64,000 nt of DNA from Haematobia irritans. Taxonomy: Eukaryota; Arthropoda; Insecta; Diptera; Muscidae. The translations under genes were made by a program, and so were the position numbers. Shown here piece by piece: positions 32,011-43,988 of this stretch (position 1 is the first letter of the stretch; every line of letters starts with the position of its first letter). Below the pieces are notes generated by a model. It worked only from the letters and a program-made list of their open reading frames with translations, made no database searches and was not told where the DNA came from. The stretch covers positions 66,854,126 through 66,918,125 of the forward strand of contig NC_134400.1 of the NCBI RefSeq assembly GCF_050003625.1, in the 5' to 3' direction.

Positions 32011-32712
32011 TCAAGTGTATGAAGACAAAGTTTTATTGAAAGTTAAATATGGAATCAACAAATATTACTAAAATTAATTTCAAAGCCATTAACATGGCCG
32101 AAGAGTGGAAACGTTGGAAAGATTTGTTTAAAATATATTTACGGGCATCGAATTTGGAAGAAAAGGATGATAAGAGGAAAGTGGCTCTTTTACTACACCA
32201 CATGGGACCTGAATCTCTGCAAATAACTAAATCATTTGATATAAATTTGGATGAAGTCAAGTATGTGGCCCTGATAGAGAAATTTGACAAGTTTTTCATA
32301 CCAAAAGTAAATTTGGCAATGGAACGCCACAAATTCACAAGAAAGCAGAAAGATGAAGAAAACTTGGAAAATTTTGTTACTGATCTTAAAAATTTAAGCC
32401 TTTCTTGCGAATTTGGAAACCTAAGGGACAGTTTGGTGAACGGCATTTTTATTTGTGTCATGTCCGTTAATTACCAACACATAAAAGAAAGACTGCTAAG
32501 TGAAGGTGATATAACCCTTGATAGAGCAATAGAGATAGCAAGAAATATTGAAGCTGCCCGTGAAAATGCATCTCAACTATCAGAAAGCAACAACATAAAC
32601 AGCATGAGCATAGACCTCTTAAAACAAAACCGAAGTAGTAACCAACAAAAAACTGTTTGTCGGAAATGTGGGCTTTCTCACCAAAACAGATGTCCAGCCG
32701 AAAACTCAATAT
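32011..32712 (+). mobile_element. gypsy element C, 5' fragment (first copy)
   Basis: Leader and gag of a second gypsy-type element, joined on the left to family B integrase and cut on the right by LTR2 after the TSD ATAT (32709-32712). The rest of C resumes at 46352. Identical sequence recurs at 38507-39208. Confidence 0.85.
32049..32712 (+). pseudogene. Element C Gag, truncated (first copy)
   Basis: Starts at ATG 32049. WKRWKDLFKIYLRASNL and KVALLLHHMGPESLQ are the usual start of Gag in gypsy elements of the K02A2.6 type. It ends in the first zinc-finger cluster CRKCGLSHQNRC, where LTR2 interrupts it; the next finger (CYNCKKRGHYARLC) is at 46352. Apparent extra residues after 32712 are LTR sequence. 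Confidence 0.8.
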
Positions 32713-33234
32713 TGTTACGAATTTGATAATTATAGATATAAGTTTATTTAAATTAGTTTCCGTTAATTTAAAATTGTAACGATAAAATTTCGCTATCACT
32801 TGTTGGAATCATCTATTCATTTTCTAGTATTTTCCTGAATTTCATTTATGTTCTTTTGTTTGCTTACCGTAATGTTAGTTCTTACTCTCTCTCATAGAAT
32901 AGCAACCCCTTTGCTTTGTTATTCTGCATTCTCATTTCATTTCATCTCATTGTCTATTGTCATTATTGTTGTTGTTGTAGTAATGCGAGCATATATCTAT
33001 GTGAGTGTGTATGTGTTTGGCAGCCACCAGATGAACAACATAATGGTCGTAGATCCTTCTAGCATTGTCTAAGAATGTTCTAGCGTTGCCGGAATATTGT
33101 AGTGCTACCAGAATGTTCTCGTATTGCCACACCGTCATATATAAAAGCGCTCGCATGCTGCTAACGACTCAGTCTTAATTAAAGCGTCAAACGAATAACT
33201 TCAGTGTGAACGAATTGTAAAGTGTGAAGTCATA

Positions 33235-35677
33235 CCCAATAAATACAAACGTTTGAAAAATACTAAAATTCAATAATTTTTCAAACATTTTTTCAAAGGA
33301 TTAGGGTAATATTCAAGTTGAGAAATTGTTGAGAAAATCGCGTTCTCAACAAAAAACAGACATTACCCTCAACAGTAAAATTCAACACAATAGCAATAAT
33401 TTCTCAATTGTAATCCTCAAATTGAAATGCATCGCTACTCAATAATTTCTCAAACAGTTTTCAATGTGAGAAAAATAAAAAACTAGCATTGTTGCGAATA
33501 CTTTCAAATCACAATTTGTATGAAAGTCAATCCTAGTTCTAACTGAAAGTCAATACTAAATTTCTAGGGATTTTGTAAATTTTATTATTTTTTCGTTAAC
33601 AAATATAATAATCTTAAAAATAACATTAATAATATATGAAAATAATAATATTATACCAATCAAAATGTAATTATCTTATTAAACGTATTAATAAATAAAA
33701 CTATGAATACAACTTTAAATATCTTAAACATTTTTACATGTATAATTCCATTTCCTCCATAATGTTGGTGTCATTAATATGCTGGCAATTTGAAATAATT
33801 ACTATCGAGGAACTTGCTGGCTTGTGTGTTAGAATAGATTCCAGCAAGAGGAAATCACAAAATATCAAACTGATGACGGGATGTAAATTGATGTAATGCA
33901 CATTTTCATCCAGAAGTTCTTGATATAGGAATTGTTGCACTTTGTTTTAATTGGTTGCACTTTGTAAGTTTTCTGAAAACTTTTCTTTGTTGTTTCCTTC
34001 ATCGGTTTTTCATCGGCCAACATCTTCCAAGAATATACCATTCAATGATTTTAATTTTCTGCAAAACAATCGAGTTTTGTGATTTTCATTATGTTTTCAT
34101 TTCACTTTTTATTTTGACTTATCAATTTGTATTTCTTCCAACTGACCGCGTACTTCGTGATTTCCTCAAGAATGTTGGTGTTACAAAATTGTTGTTATTA
34201 AAATACTGGCAATTTTCAGGAACTTGATGACCAGATAATTGGAATAAATTTCCAGCAATTTCAATTCACAAAATAACAAATTAAACCGATGATGCACATT
34301 TTCATCCAGAAGTTCTTGATATAGGAATTTTTGCACTTTGTTTTAGTTGGTTGCACTTTGTAAGTTTTCTGAAAACTTTTCTTTGTTGTTTCCTTCATCG
34401 GTTTTTCATCGGCCAACATCTTCCAAGAATATACCATTCAATGATTTTAGTTTTCTGCAAAACAATCGAGTTTTGTGATTTCCATTATGTTTTCATTTCA
34501 CTTTTTATTTTGACTTACCAATTTGTATTTCTTCCAACTGACCAGGTACTTCGTGATTTCCTCAAGAACGTTGGTGTTACAAAATTGTTGTTATTAAAAT
34601 ACTGGCAATTTTCAGGAACTTGATGACCAGATAATTGGAATAAATTTCCAGCAATTTCAATTCACAAAATAACACATTAAACCGATGATGCACATTTTCA
34701 TCCAGAAGTTCTTGATATAGGAATTGTTGCACTTTGTTTTAGTTGGTTGCACTTTGTAAGTTTTCTGAAAACTTTTCTTTGTTGTTTCCTTCATCGGTTT
34801 TTCATCGGCCAACATCTTCCAAGAATATACCATTCAATGCTTTTAGTTTTCTGCAAAACAATCGAGTTTTGTGATTTCCATTATGTTTTCATTTCACTTT
34901 TTATTTTGACTTACCAATTTGTATTTCTTCCAACTGACCAGGTACTTCGTGATTTCCTCAAGAACGTTGGTATTACAAAATTGTTGTTATTAAAATACTG
35001 GCAATTTTCAGGAACTTGATGGCCAGATAATTGGAATAAATTTCCAGCAATTTCAATTCACAAAATAACAAATTAAACCGATGATGCGATATAAATTAAA
35101 CTATCGATGTGATGCGAATTATCATCCAGTAGTTGTTGATATGGAAAAGCATAAATACCAAGTTTTTTTGGTTGCACTTTGATTTATGGAAACTTTCTCT
35201 TCTCGATAAGCCACTACCATTTTTCATCGGCCAGCCTCTTAATGTGTCCAAGAATCAGCATCCAAATATTTTAGTTGTCTGCAAAGAGATTTGAGTTTAG
35301 TGACTTCCTTCAAGTTTTCATTTCGTGTTTTAGTTTTACTTACCAATTATTATAAGCAATTTCAATTGATTATTAAAAAATTTCCACATTTTTGTATTTC
35401 TTCCACGAACTTTGTTGTCCAAAGTAGTATTGAAAACCATGTGGTGTTTTCGTTGCATTTCAGGGTAGTGTTTTGTCAAAGTTTTCTCCAATTATCTTCA
35501 ACACATTTTCAAAGTTTTCGTCAACATTTTGCCAAATTGGTTGTAATTCGCAAACAATTTGAAGATGAATTGAAGATGAGCTTTTTCAAGTCAAGTTGAA
35601 TTTATGTTGAAAATGATATTTACCCTCAAACTGAAGAGGTGTTGCATTTGAAAAACGCTCATCCTGTGTTTATTGGG
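33235..35677 (+). mobile_element. CCCAATAAACACA TIR element, copy ii (2443 bp)
   Basis: Starts cccaataaatacaaacg and ends ctgtgtttattggg; the other copy starts cccaataaacacaaacg, giving a 13-bp TIR. The LTR it sits in reads gtcatagtaaat elsewhere, so the TSD is TA. It is AT-rich, holds three 396-bp tandem repeats, and shows no transposase. Confidence 0.85.
33955..35142 (+). repeat. Three 396-bp tandem repeats in TIR element ii
   Basis: The unit with tgcactttgtaagttttctg recurs at 33955, 34351 and 34747. Units are over 95 percent alike by eye. The 90-residue frames in them repeat only because the DNA does; no protein function is seen. Confidence 0.9.
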
Positions 35678-35804
35678 TAGTAAATAAATTGTAGATTGTC
35701 GTTATTTAAAAGAACTGTGTTTTAATTGTCGGGTAATTAAAAACGCCTAAATATAAAAACGTAACAATTGGTGTCGGAAGTGAAATAACGAAAAAAAATC
35801 TACA

Positions 35805-37139
35805 ATGAAGTTTAATGAGCTTCGAGTGGAAGACTTAAAAAAGGAATTGAGCAAACTGGAGCTGCCGACAACAGGCAATAAGGCCCAGCTTCAAAAGCGT
35901 CTCCTGGAAGAGTTTGAACGGCGTAATATGGACATTGCGACGCATGAGTTTGATTATAAGGAAGACATTGATGAATCAATACTCGTCAATACAAGCAGTG
36001 TAGAAACTCCATCTGTGGCTTCGAGTGTTGTGGATTACACATCAATGCTCAATGTTTTGAGCAAAATGATGGAAGAAAACTCTAGAAAAATCATGGATGA
36101 AAATTCTAGAAAAGTGGAAGAAAATTCTAGAAAATTGGAAGAAAAATTCGACGAAAATTCTAGAATGGTCAACGAAAAATTACAACAAATTTCTGAAGGC
36201 ATGGAGAAACGTGTGGACCATATAGAAAATCCAATTGTGGAATTGGATAAGAAAGTTCTTTCCGTGGATGAGAAAATTATGGTTCATGATGAGAAGTTTC
36301 TGCACATCGAGAAAAAAATGTCAGAGCTGGAAATGAAAGGTGGTCCAGTGCGCGTCATCGAGGGCACAAAAATCAAAACTCCTGTTTTCGATGGCTCAAC
36401 GTCATTTGATGTCTTCAAATTCCAATTCGAAATGGTTGCTTGTAAAAATTTGTGGAATGACGATGATAAAGCAATTGAACTTCTATTGGCATTAAAGGGC
36501 AATGCTGCTGATGTGATACAAAGCATTCCCGCTTCTTCTAGAAATAACTATAATGAAGTAATAGCGGCACTTCAACGCAAGTATGGTGGAGAGCACAAGC
36601 AGGACTTCTTCAGAATGGAATTGAGAGGAAGAATCCAGAAATCGAATGAAACCCTACAAGATTTCGCAACAGAAGTTGAGCGGCTAGTGCTTTTGACATA
36701 CCCAGGTGAGAGTCATCCTCTTGTGGACCGCATCAAGATTGAAACCTTCGTCAATGGAATTCGAGACCCAGATATAAAATGTGCAACATACGCGTCACAA
36801 AAGGCTACATTCGCTGAAACAGTAACATTCGCACTTGCACAGGAGACTGCGAGATTGCTAGCGCGGCCTCAAATTCACAAGGTACGTAAAGTAGAGACAG
36901 AGTGTGATGAATCAAAGTCCGTTATTGAGTCGATGAAAGAGGCCATGAAGCAGGCAATGCAAGAAATGAAGCAAGAGGCAAATAAATCCCAGATCAAATG
37001 CTATAACTGTGATAAGCCGGGACATATAGCTCGAGAATGCAAAGCACGACGCAAACGGTCAAGATCCACATCACCATCTCCATTAAACAATAGCCATAAG
37101 AAGGTGACCCCACAATCAAGTGAGTCACCTTTAAACTAA
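35805..37139 (+). CDS. Family B Gag (SAP, coiled-coil, capsid, zinc knuckle)
   Basis: 444 residues from ATG 35805, preceded by the primer-binding site. SAP-like motif at 4-40; shorter coiled-coil than copy A (EENSRK units at about 92-115); capsid-like region about 180-370; CCHC knuckle CYNCDKPGHIARECK near 400; basic tail. It ends TTA AAC TAA, where the heptamer T TTA AAC allows a -1 shift into protease. Intact and almost identical to 42301-43635. Confidence 0.88.
   Translation: MKFNELRVEDLKKELSKLELPTTGNKAQLQKRLLEEFERRNMDIATHEFDYKEDIDESILVNTSSVETPSVASSVVDYTSMLNVLSKMMEENSRKIMDENSRKVEENSRKLEEKFDENSRMVNEKLQQISEGMEKRVDHIENPIVELDKKVLSVDEKIMVHDEKFLHIEKKMSELEMKGGPVRVIEGTKIKTPVFDGSTSFDVFKFQFEMVACKNLWNDDDKAIELLLALKGNAADVIQSIPASSRNNYNEVIAALQRKYGGEHKQDFFRMELRGRIQKSNETLQDFATEVERLVLLTYPGESHPLVDRIKIETFVNGIRDPDIKCATYASQKATFAETVTFALAQETARLLARPQIHKVRKVETECDESKSVIESMKEAMKQAMQEMKQEANKSQIKCYNCDKPGHIARECKARRKRSRSTSPSPLNNSHKKVTPQSSESPLN
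37130..37136 (+). promoter_or_regulatory. -1 ribosomal frameshift site TTTAAAC
   Basis: T TTA AAC in the gag frame, with the gag stop TAA next (37137-37139). A -1 slip gives TTT AAA and continues CTA AAT CGA into the protease frame, open through NGDKRTLTLDTGAS. Downstream GC-rich sequence can pair (ggggc at about 37157 with gcccc at about 37186), and caGC...GCtg closer in. Confidence 0.7.
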
Positions 37140-37492
37140 ATCGAGCTAGTTCAGCGGGGCAAGAGCTGGCTCCCACAGACGATGGCCCCACCATCTCCAT
37201 AGCAATAGTTCAACAGAAAAATAACAATTTAACTATTGCGGGTATTATTAATGGCGACAAGCGTACTTTGACGTTGGATACTGGTGCATCAAAGTATATC
37301 ATTAGATCTGATTTAGTAAAAGGAAAAGTTACACCACTGATTGGAGTCAAGCTACGCACGGCTACAGGGGAACCCGCAACCGTATATGGAAAGGTCGCCG
37401 TAAAATTAAAAAAGAAAATAACTTTTATGTTCAGCTCCTGTTCTAGCGTATCCTATTCCGGGCGAAAAATTTGTTTTGGATACAGATGCTAG
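37137..37492 (+). pseudogene. Family B protease
   Basis: In the -1 frame relative to gag. The active-site motif LTLDTGASKYII (DTG) is at about 37272. It continues LIGVKLRTATGEP to VKLKKKITFMF, where the whole RT is deleted. After the junction this frame reads into noise and stops at 37492. Aspartic protease that would process Gag. The DTG is intact. Confidence 0.8.
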
Positions 37493-38506
37493 CGCGCATG
37501 GTATTGGAGGTGTGCTATCCCAACAGATAGACGGCAAGGAGAAGGTCATCGGATATTTCAGCCGAACGTTGTCCAAGCCCGAAAAGAACTACTGTGTAAC
37601 GCGACGAGAGCTGCTAGCCGTCATAGAGAGTGTAAAACATTATCATAAATATTTGTATGGACAACACTTCTTGCTCAGGACTGATCACTCAGCACTACGA
37701 TGGTTGCTCCAATTCAAGAATCCGGAAGCTCAACTGGCACGTTGGATCGAGAGGCTCCAAAGCTATGATTTCAGTATCGAGCATAGAAAAGGTGGAAAAC
37801 ACGGTAACGCTGACGCTTTGTCACGTCGACCTTGCAGTATAGAATGCAAGCACTGCTCGAAAGCTGAACATAAGGAGGAGATTGTTGATATTCTGCTGTT
37901 ACACATCGAATCTGGAGTGGACTGGCCAACAGAACAGCGTAAAGATCCCATTTTGAACAAAATTATTTCGGCAAAGGAAGAGAACAAGAAGCCTAGTAAG
38001 AAAGACATCGCAGCCGAAAGTCCACTTATGAAATCATACTGGGCTCAATGGGATAGTTTAGTTCTAGTCAATGGATCCCTGCAACGTAAATGGGAAAGCG
38101 AAGATGGCAAGAGCAGCCGAAATTTGATCATCGTTCCAGATTCCAAAATAAGAGACGTTTTGGCGGAGTTCCATAATGGTCCCAGTGGAGGTCATCTGGG
38201 AATAACCAAAACCGCCGAGAAAGTGAAGCAACGATTCTACTGGGTTGGATGCCAGAAATCAATTGCTGAATGGGTATCCAATTGCGAGAAGTGCATGAAG
38301 GCGAAAGGTCCAACAAGGAAAAGTCGAGGTCCTATGCAAGAATATAGACCAGGAGCCCCGTTTGAAAGAATAGCAATGGACGTGGCAGGCCCTTTCCCAG
38401 TAAGTGATTCTGGAAACCGTTATGTCTTTGTGGTCATGGATTACTTCAGCAAATGGCCGGAGGTGTATGCAATTCCAAACCAAGAGGCAAAAACGATTGT
38501 GGATGT
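37443..38506 (+). pseudogene. Family B RNase H and integrase N-terminus (unit 1)
   Basis: The frame starts PVLAYPIPGEKFVLDTDASAHG (the RT-RNase H junction; first D of RNase H in TDAS), then RRELLAVIESVKHYHKYL (E) and RTDHSALRWLL (D), then GNADALSRRPC. Integrase zinc-binding H-H-C-C (HNGPSGGHLG...CEKC) and the first D (MDVAGPF). It breaks at TIVDV and runs into element C, adding an unrelated tail to 38567. The integrase part matches copy A better than copy B. Confidence 0.85.
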
Positions 38507-39208
38507 TCAAGTGTATGAAGACAAAGTTTTATTGAAAGTTAAATATGGAATCAACAAATATTACTAAAATTAATTTCAAAGCCATTAACATGGCCGAAGA
38601 GTGGAAACGTTGGAAAGATTTGTTTAAAATATATTTACGGGCATCGAATTTGGAAGAAAAGGATGATAAGAGGAAAGTGGCTCTTTTACTACACCACATG
38701 GGACCTGAATCTCTGCAAATAACTAAATCATTTGATATAAATTTGGATGAAGTCAAGTATGTGGCCCTGATAGAGAAATTTGACAAGTTTTTCATACCAA
38801 AAGTAAATTTGGCAATGGAACGCCACAAATTCACAAGAAAGCAGAAAGATGAAGAAAACTTGGAAAATTTTGTTACTGATCTTAAAAATTTAAGCCTTTC
38901 TTGCGAATTTGGAAACCTAAGGGACAGTTTGGTGAACGGCATTTTTATTTGTGTCATGTCCGTTAATTACCAACACATAAAAGAAAGACTGCTAAGTGAA
39001 GGTGATATAACCCTTGATAGAGCAATAGAGATAGCAAGAAATATTGAAGCTGCCCGTGAAAATGCATCTCAACTATCAGAAAGCAACAACATAAACAGCA
39101 TGAGCATAGACCTCTTAAAACAAAACCGAAGTAGTAACCAACAAAAAACTGTTTGTCGGAAATGTGGGCTTTCTCACCAAAACAGATGTCCAGCCGAAAA
39201 CTCAATAT
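38507..39208 (+). mobile_element. Element C 5' fragment (duplicate copy)
   Basis: A copy of 32011-32712, with truncated gag from ATG 38545 ending at CRKCGLSHQNRC where LTR3 begins. I see no base difference from the first copy in the gag part. Confidence 0.85.
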
Positions 39209-42200
39209 TGTTACGAATTTGATAATTATAGATATAAGTTTATTTAAATTAGTTTCCGTTAATTTAAAATTGTAACGATAAAATTTCGCTATCACTTGTT
39301 GGAATCATCTATTCATTTTCTAGTATTTTCCTGAATTTCATTTATGTTCTTTTGTTTGCTTACCGTAATGTTAGTTCTTACTCTCTCTCATAGAATAGCA
39401 ACCCCTTTGCTTTGTTATTCTGCATTCTCATTTCATTTCATCTCATTGTCTATTGTCATTATTGTTGTTGTTGTAGTAATGCGAGCATATATCTATGTGA
39501 GTGTGTATGTGTTTGGCAGCCACCAGATGAACAACATAATGGTCGTAGATCCTTCTAGCATTGTCTAAGAATGTTCTAGCGTTGCCGGAATATTGTAGTG
39601 CTACCAGAATGTTCTCGTATTGCCACACCGTCATATATAAAAGCGCTCGCATGCTGCTAACGACTCAGTCTTAATTAAAGCGTCAAACGAATAACTTCAG
39701 TGTGAACGAATTGTAAAGTGTGAAGTCATACCCAATAAACACAAACGTTTGAAAAATACTAAAATTCAATAATTTTTCAAACATTTTTTCAAAGGATTAG
39801 GGTAATATTCAAGTTGAGAAATTGTTGAGAAAATCGCGTTCTCAACAAAAAACAGACATTACCCTCAACAGTAAAATTCAACACAATAGCAATAATTTCT
39901 CAATTGTAATCCTCAAATTGAAATGCATCGCTACTCAATAATTTCTCAAACAGTTTTCAATGTGAGAAAAATAAAAAACTAGCATTGTTGCGAATACTTT
40001 CAAATCACAATTTGTATGAAAGTCAATCCTAGTTCTAACTGAAAGTCAATACTAAATTTCTAGGGATTTTGTAAATTTTATTATTTTTTCGTTAACAAAT
40101 ATAATAATCTTAAAAATAACATTAATAATATATGAAAATAATAATATTATACCAATCAAAATGTAATTATCTTATTAAACGTATTAATATATAAAACTAT
40201 GAATACAACTTTAAATATCTTAAACATTTTTACATGTATAATTCCATTTCCTCCATAATGTTGGTGTCATTAATATGCTGGCAATTTGAAATAATTACTA
40301 TCGAGGAACTTGCTGGCTTGTGTGTTAGAATAGATTCCAGCAAGAGGAAATCACAAAATATCAAACTGATGACGGGATGTAAATTGATGTAATGCACATT
40401 TTCATCCAGAAGTTCTTGATATAGGAATTGTTGCACTTTGTTTTAATTGGTTGCACTTTGTAAGTTTTCTGAAAACTTTTCTTTGTTGTTTCCTTCATCG
40501 GTTTTTCATCGGCCAACATCTTCCAAGAATATACCATTCAATGATTTTAATTTTCTGCAAAACAATCGAGTTTTGTGATTTTCATTATGTTTTCATTTCA
40601 CTTTTTATTTTGACTTACCAATTTGTATTTCTTCCAACTGACCACGTACTTCGTGATTTCCTCAAGAATGTTGGTGTTACAAAATTGTTGTTATTAAAAT
40701 ACTGGCAATTTTCAGGAACTTGATGACCAGATAATTGGAATAAATTTCCAGCAATTTCAATTCACAAAATAACAAATTAAACCGATGATGCACATTTTCA
40801 TCCAGAAGTTCTTGATATAGGAATTTTTGCACTTTGTTTTAGTTGGTTGCACTTTGTAAGTTTTCTGAAAACTTTTCTTTGTTGTTTCCTTCATCGGTTT
40901 TTCATCGGCCAACATCTTCCAAGAATATACCATTCAATGATTTTAGTTTTCTGCAAAACAATCGAGTTTTGTGATTTCCATTATGTTTTCATTTCACTTT
41001 TTATTTTGACTTACCAATTTGTATTTCTTCCAACTGACCAGGTACTTCGTGATTTCCTCAAGAACGTTGGTGTTACAAAATTGTTGTTATTAAAATACTG
41101 GCAATTTTCAGGAACTTGATGACCAGATAATTGGAATAAATTTCCAGCAATTTCAATTCACAAAATAACACATTAAACCGATGATGCACATTTTCATCCA
41201 GAAGTTCTTGATATAGGAATTGTTGCACTTTGTTTTAGTTGGTTGCACTTTGTAAGTTTTCTGAAAACTTTTCTTTGTTGTTTCCTTCATCGGTTTTTCA
41301 TCGGCCAACATCTTCCAAGAATATACCATTCAATGCTTTTAGTTTTCTGCAAAACAATCGAGTTTTGTGATTTCCATTATGTTTTCATTTCACTTTTTAT
41401 TTTGACTTACCAATTTGTATTTCTTCCAACTGACCAGGTACTTCGTGATTTCCTCAAGAACGTTGGTATTACAAAATTGTTGTTATTAAAATACTGGCAA
41501 TTTTCAGGAACTTGATGGCCAGATAATTGGAATAAATTTCCAGCAATTTCAATTCACAAAATAACAAATTAAACCGATGATGCGATATAAATTAAACTAT
41601 CGATGTGATGCGAATTATCATCCAGTAGTTGTTGATATGGAAAAGCATAAATACCAAGTTTTTTTGGTTGCACTTTGATTTATGGAAACTTTCTCTTCTC
41701 GATAAGCCACTACCATTTTTCATCGGCCAGCCTCTTAATGTGTCCAAGAATCAGCATCCAAATATTTTAGTTGTCTGCAAAGAGATTTGAGTTTAGTGAC
41801 TTCCTTCAAGTTTTCATTTCGTGTTTTAGTTTTACTTACCAATTATTATAAGCAATTTCAATTGATTATTAAAAAATTTCCACATTTTTGTATTTCTTCC
41901 ACGAACTTTGTTGTCCAAAGTAGTATTGAAAACCATGTGGTTTTTTCGTTGCATTTCAGGGTAGTGTTTTGTCAAAGTTTTCTCCAATTATCTTCAACAC
42001 ATTTTCAAAGTTTTCGTCAACATTTTGCCAAATTGGTTGTAATTCGCAAACAATTTGAAGATGAATTGAAGATGAGCTTTTTCAAGTCAAGTTGAATTTA
42101 TGTTGAAAATGATATTTACCCTCAAACTGAAGAGGTGTTGCATTTGAAAAACGCTCATCCTGTGTTTATTGGGTAGTAAATAAATTGTAGATTGTCGTTA

Positions 42201-42262
42201 TTTAAAAGAACTGTGTTTTAATTGTCGGGTAATTAAAAACGCCTAAATATAAAAACGTAACA
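39209..42262 (+). repeat. Family B LTR3, with TIR element iii inside
   Basis: Same structure as LTR2, shifted by 6496 bp. It contains the TIR element at 39731-42173. Confidence 0.9.
39731..42173 (+). mobile_element. CCCAATAAACACA TIR element, copy iii (2443 bp)
   Basis: Duplicate of 33235-35677, with tandem 396-bp repeats at 40451, 40847 and 41243. TA on both sides. It was copied as part of the 6.5-kb duplication rather than inserted independently. Confidence 0.88.
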
Positions 42263-42300
42263 ATTGGTGTCGGAAGTGAAATAACGAAAAAAAATCTACA

Positions 42301-43635
42301 ATGAAGTTTAATGAGCTTCGAGTGGAAGACTTAAAAAAGGAATTGAGCAAACTGGAGCTGCCGACAACAGGCAATAAGGCCCAGCTTCAAAAGCGTCTCC
42401 TGGAAGAGTTTGAACGGCGTAATATGGACATTGCGACGCATGAGTTTGATTATAAGGAAGACATTGATGAATCAATACTCGTCAATACAAGCAGTGTAGA
42501 AACTCCATCTGTGGCTTCGAGTGTTGTGGATTACACATCAATGCTCAATGTTTTGAGCAAAATGATGGAAGAAAACTCTAGAAAAATCATGGATGAAAAT
42601 TCTAGAAAAGTGGAAGAAAATTCTAGAAAATTGGAAGAAAAATTCGACGAAAATTCTAGAATGGTCAACGAAAAATTACAACAAATTTCTGAAGGCATGG
42701 AGAAACGTGTGGACCATATAGAAAATCCAATTGTGGAATTGGATAAGAAAGTTCTTTCCGTGGATGAGAAAATTATGGTTCATGATGAGAAGTTTCTGCA
42801 CATCGAGAAAAAAATGTCAGAGCTGGAAATGAAAGGTGGTCCAGTGCGCGTCATCGAGGGCACAAAAATCAAAACTCCTGTTTTCGATGGCTCAACGTCA
42901 TTTGATGTCTTCAAATTCCAATTCGAAATGGTTGCTTGTAAAAATTTGTGGAATGACGATGATAAAGCAATTGAACTTCTATTGGCATTAAAGGGCAATG
43001 CTGCTGATGTGATACAAAGCATTCCCGCTTCTTCTAGAAATAACTATAATGAAGTAATAGCGGCACTTCAACGCAAGTATGGTGGAGAGCACAAGCAGGA
43101 CTTCTTCAGAATGGAATTGAGAGGAAGAATCCAGAAATCGAATGAAACCCTACAAGATTTCGCAACAGAAGTTGAGCGGCTAGTGCTTTTGACATACCCA
43201 GGTGAGAGTCATCCTCTTGTGGACCGCATCAAGATTGAAACCTTCGTCAATGGAATTCGAGACCCAGATATAAAATGTGCAACATACGCGTCACAAAAGG
43301 CTACATTCGCTGAAACAGTAACATTCGCACTTGCACAGGAGACTGCGAGATTGCTAGCGCGGCCTCAAATTCACAAGGTACGTAAAGTAGAGACAGAGTG
43401 TGATGAATCAAAGTCCGTTATTGAGTCGATGAAAGAGGCCATGAAGCAGGCAATGCAAGAAATGAAGCAAGAGGCAAATAAATCCCGGATCAAATGCTAT
43501 AACTGTGATAAGCCGGGACATATAGCTCGAGAATGCAAAGCACGACGCAAACGGTCAAGATCCACATCACCATCTCCATTAAACAATAGCCATAAGAAGG
43601 TGACCCCACAATCAAGTGAGTCACCTTTAAACTAA
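42301..43635 (+). CDS. Family B Gag, unit 2
   Basis: 444 residues, differing from 35805-37139 by one residue seen (SRIK for SQIK before the zinc knuckle). Same SAP, coiled-coil, capsid-like and CCHC parts and the same T TTA AAC TAA end (heptamer 43626-43632). It feeds protease in the -1 frame. Confidence 0.88.
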   Translation: MKFNELRVEDLKKELSKLELPTTGNKAQLQKRLLEEFERRNMDIATHEFDYKEDIDESILVNTSSVETPSVASSVVDYTSMLNVLSKMMEENSRKIMDENSRKVEENSRKLEEKFDENSRMVNEKLQQISEGMEKRVDHIENPIVELDKKVLSVDEKIMVHDEKFLHIEKKMSELEMKGGPVRVIEGTKIKTPVFDGSTSFDVFKFQFEMVACKNLWNDDDKAIELLLALKGNAADVIQSIPASSRNNYNEVIAALQRKYGGEHKQDFFRMELRGRIQKSNETLQDFATEVERLVLLTYPGESHPLVDRIKIETFVNGIRDPDIKCATYASQKATFAETVTFALAQETARLLARPQIHKVRKVETECDESKSVIESMKEAMKQAMQEMKQEANKSRIKCYNCDKPGHIARECKARRKRSRSTSPSPLNNSHKKVTPQSSESPLN

Positions 43636-43988
43636 ATCGAGCTAGTTCAGCGGGGCAAGAGCTGGCTCCCACAGACGATGGCCCCACCATCTCCATAGCA
43701 ATAGTTCAACAGAAAAATAACAATTTAACTATTGCGGGTATTATTAATGGCGACAAGCGTACTTTGACGTTGGATACTGGTGCATCAAAGTCTATCATTA
43801 GATCTGATTTAGTAAAAGGAAAAGTTACACCACTGATTGGAGTCAAGCTACGCACGGCTACAGGGGAACCCGCAACCGTATATGGAAAGGTCGCCGTAAA
43901 ATTAAAAAAGAAAATAACTTTTATGTTCAGCTCCTGTTCTAGCATATCCTATTCCGGGCGAAAAATTTGTTTTGGATACAGATGCTAG
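43633..43988 (+). pseudogene. Family B protease, unit 2
   Basis: -1 frame from gag; LTLDTGASKSII at about 43768. It ends at the same RT deletion junction (KKKITFMF). The residue after the motif is S here and Y in unit 1. Confidence 0.8.

Larger units (their letters stand above)
32713..35766 (+). repeat. Family B LTR2, with a TIR element inside
   Basis: TGTTACGAATTTG at 32713 to AACGTAACA at 35766. Without the 2443-bp insertion and its TA duplication it is 609 bp. It was the 5' LTR of the B copy that entered element C. Confidence 0.9.

Noticed and set aside
32033..32461. 142-residue minus-strand ORF
   Set aside because: Antisense to element C gag, which has clear Gag motifs.
34351..34623. 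90-residue ORFs repeated in the TIR elements
   Set aside because: They repeat because the DNA does; AT-rich, phenylalanine-rich frames without a known domain.
33955..35142. Repeat array as CRISPR
   Set aside because: 396-bp units without spacers, in an insect transposon; not CRISPR.
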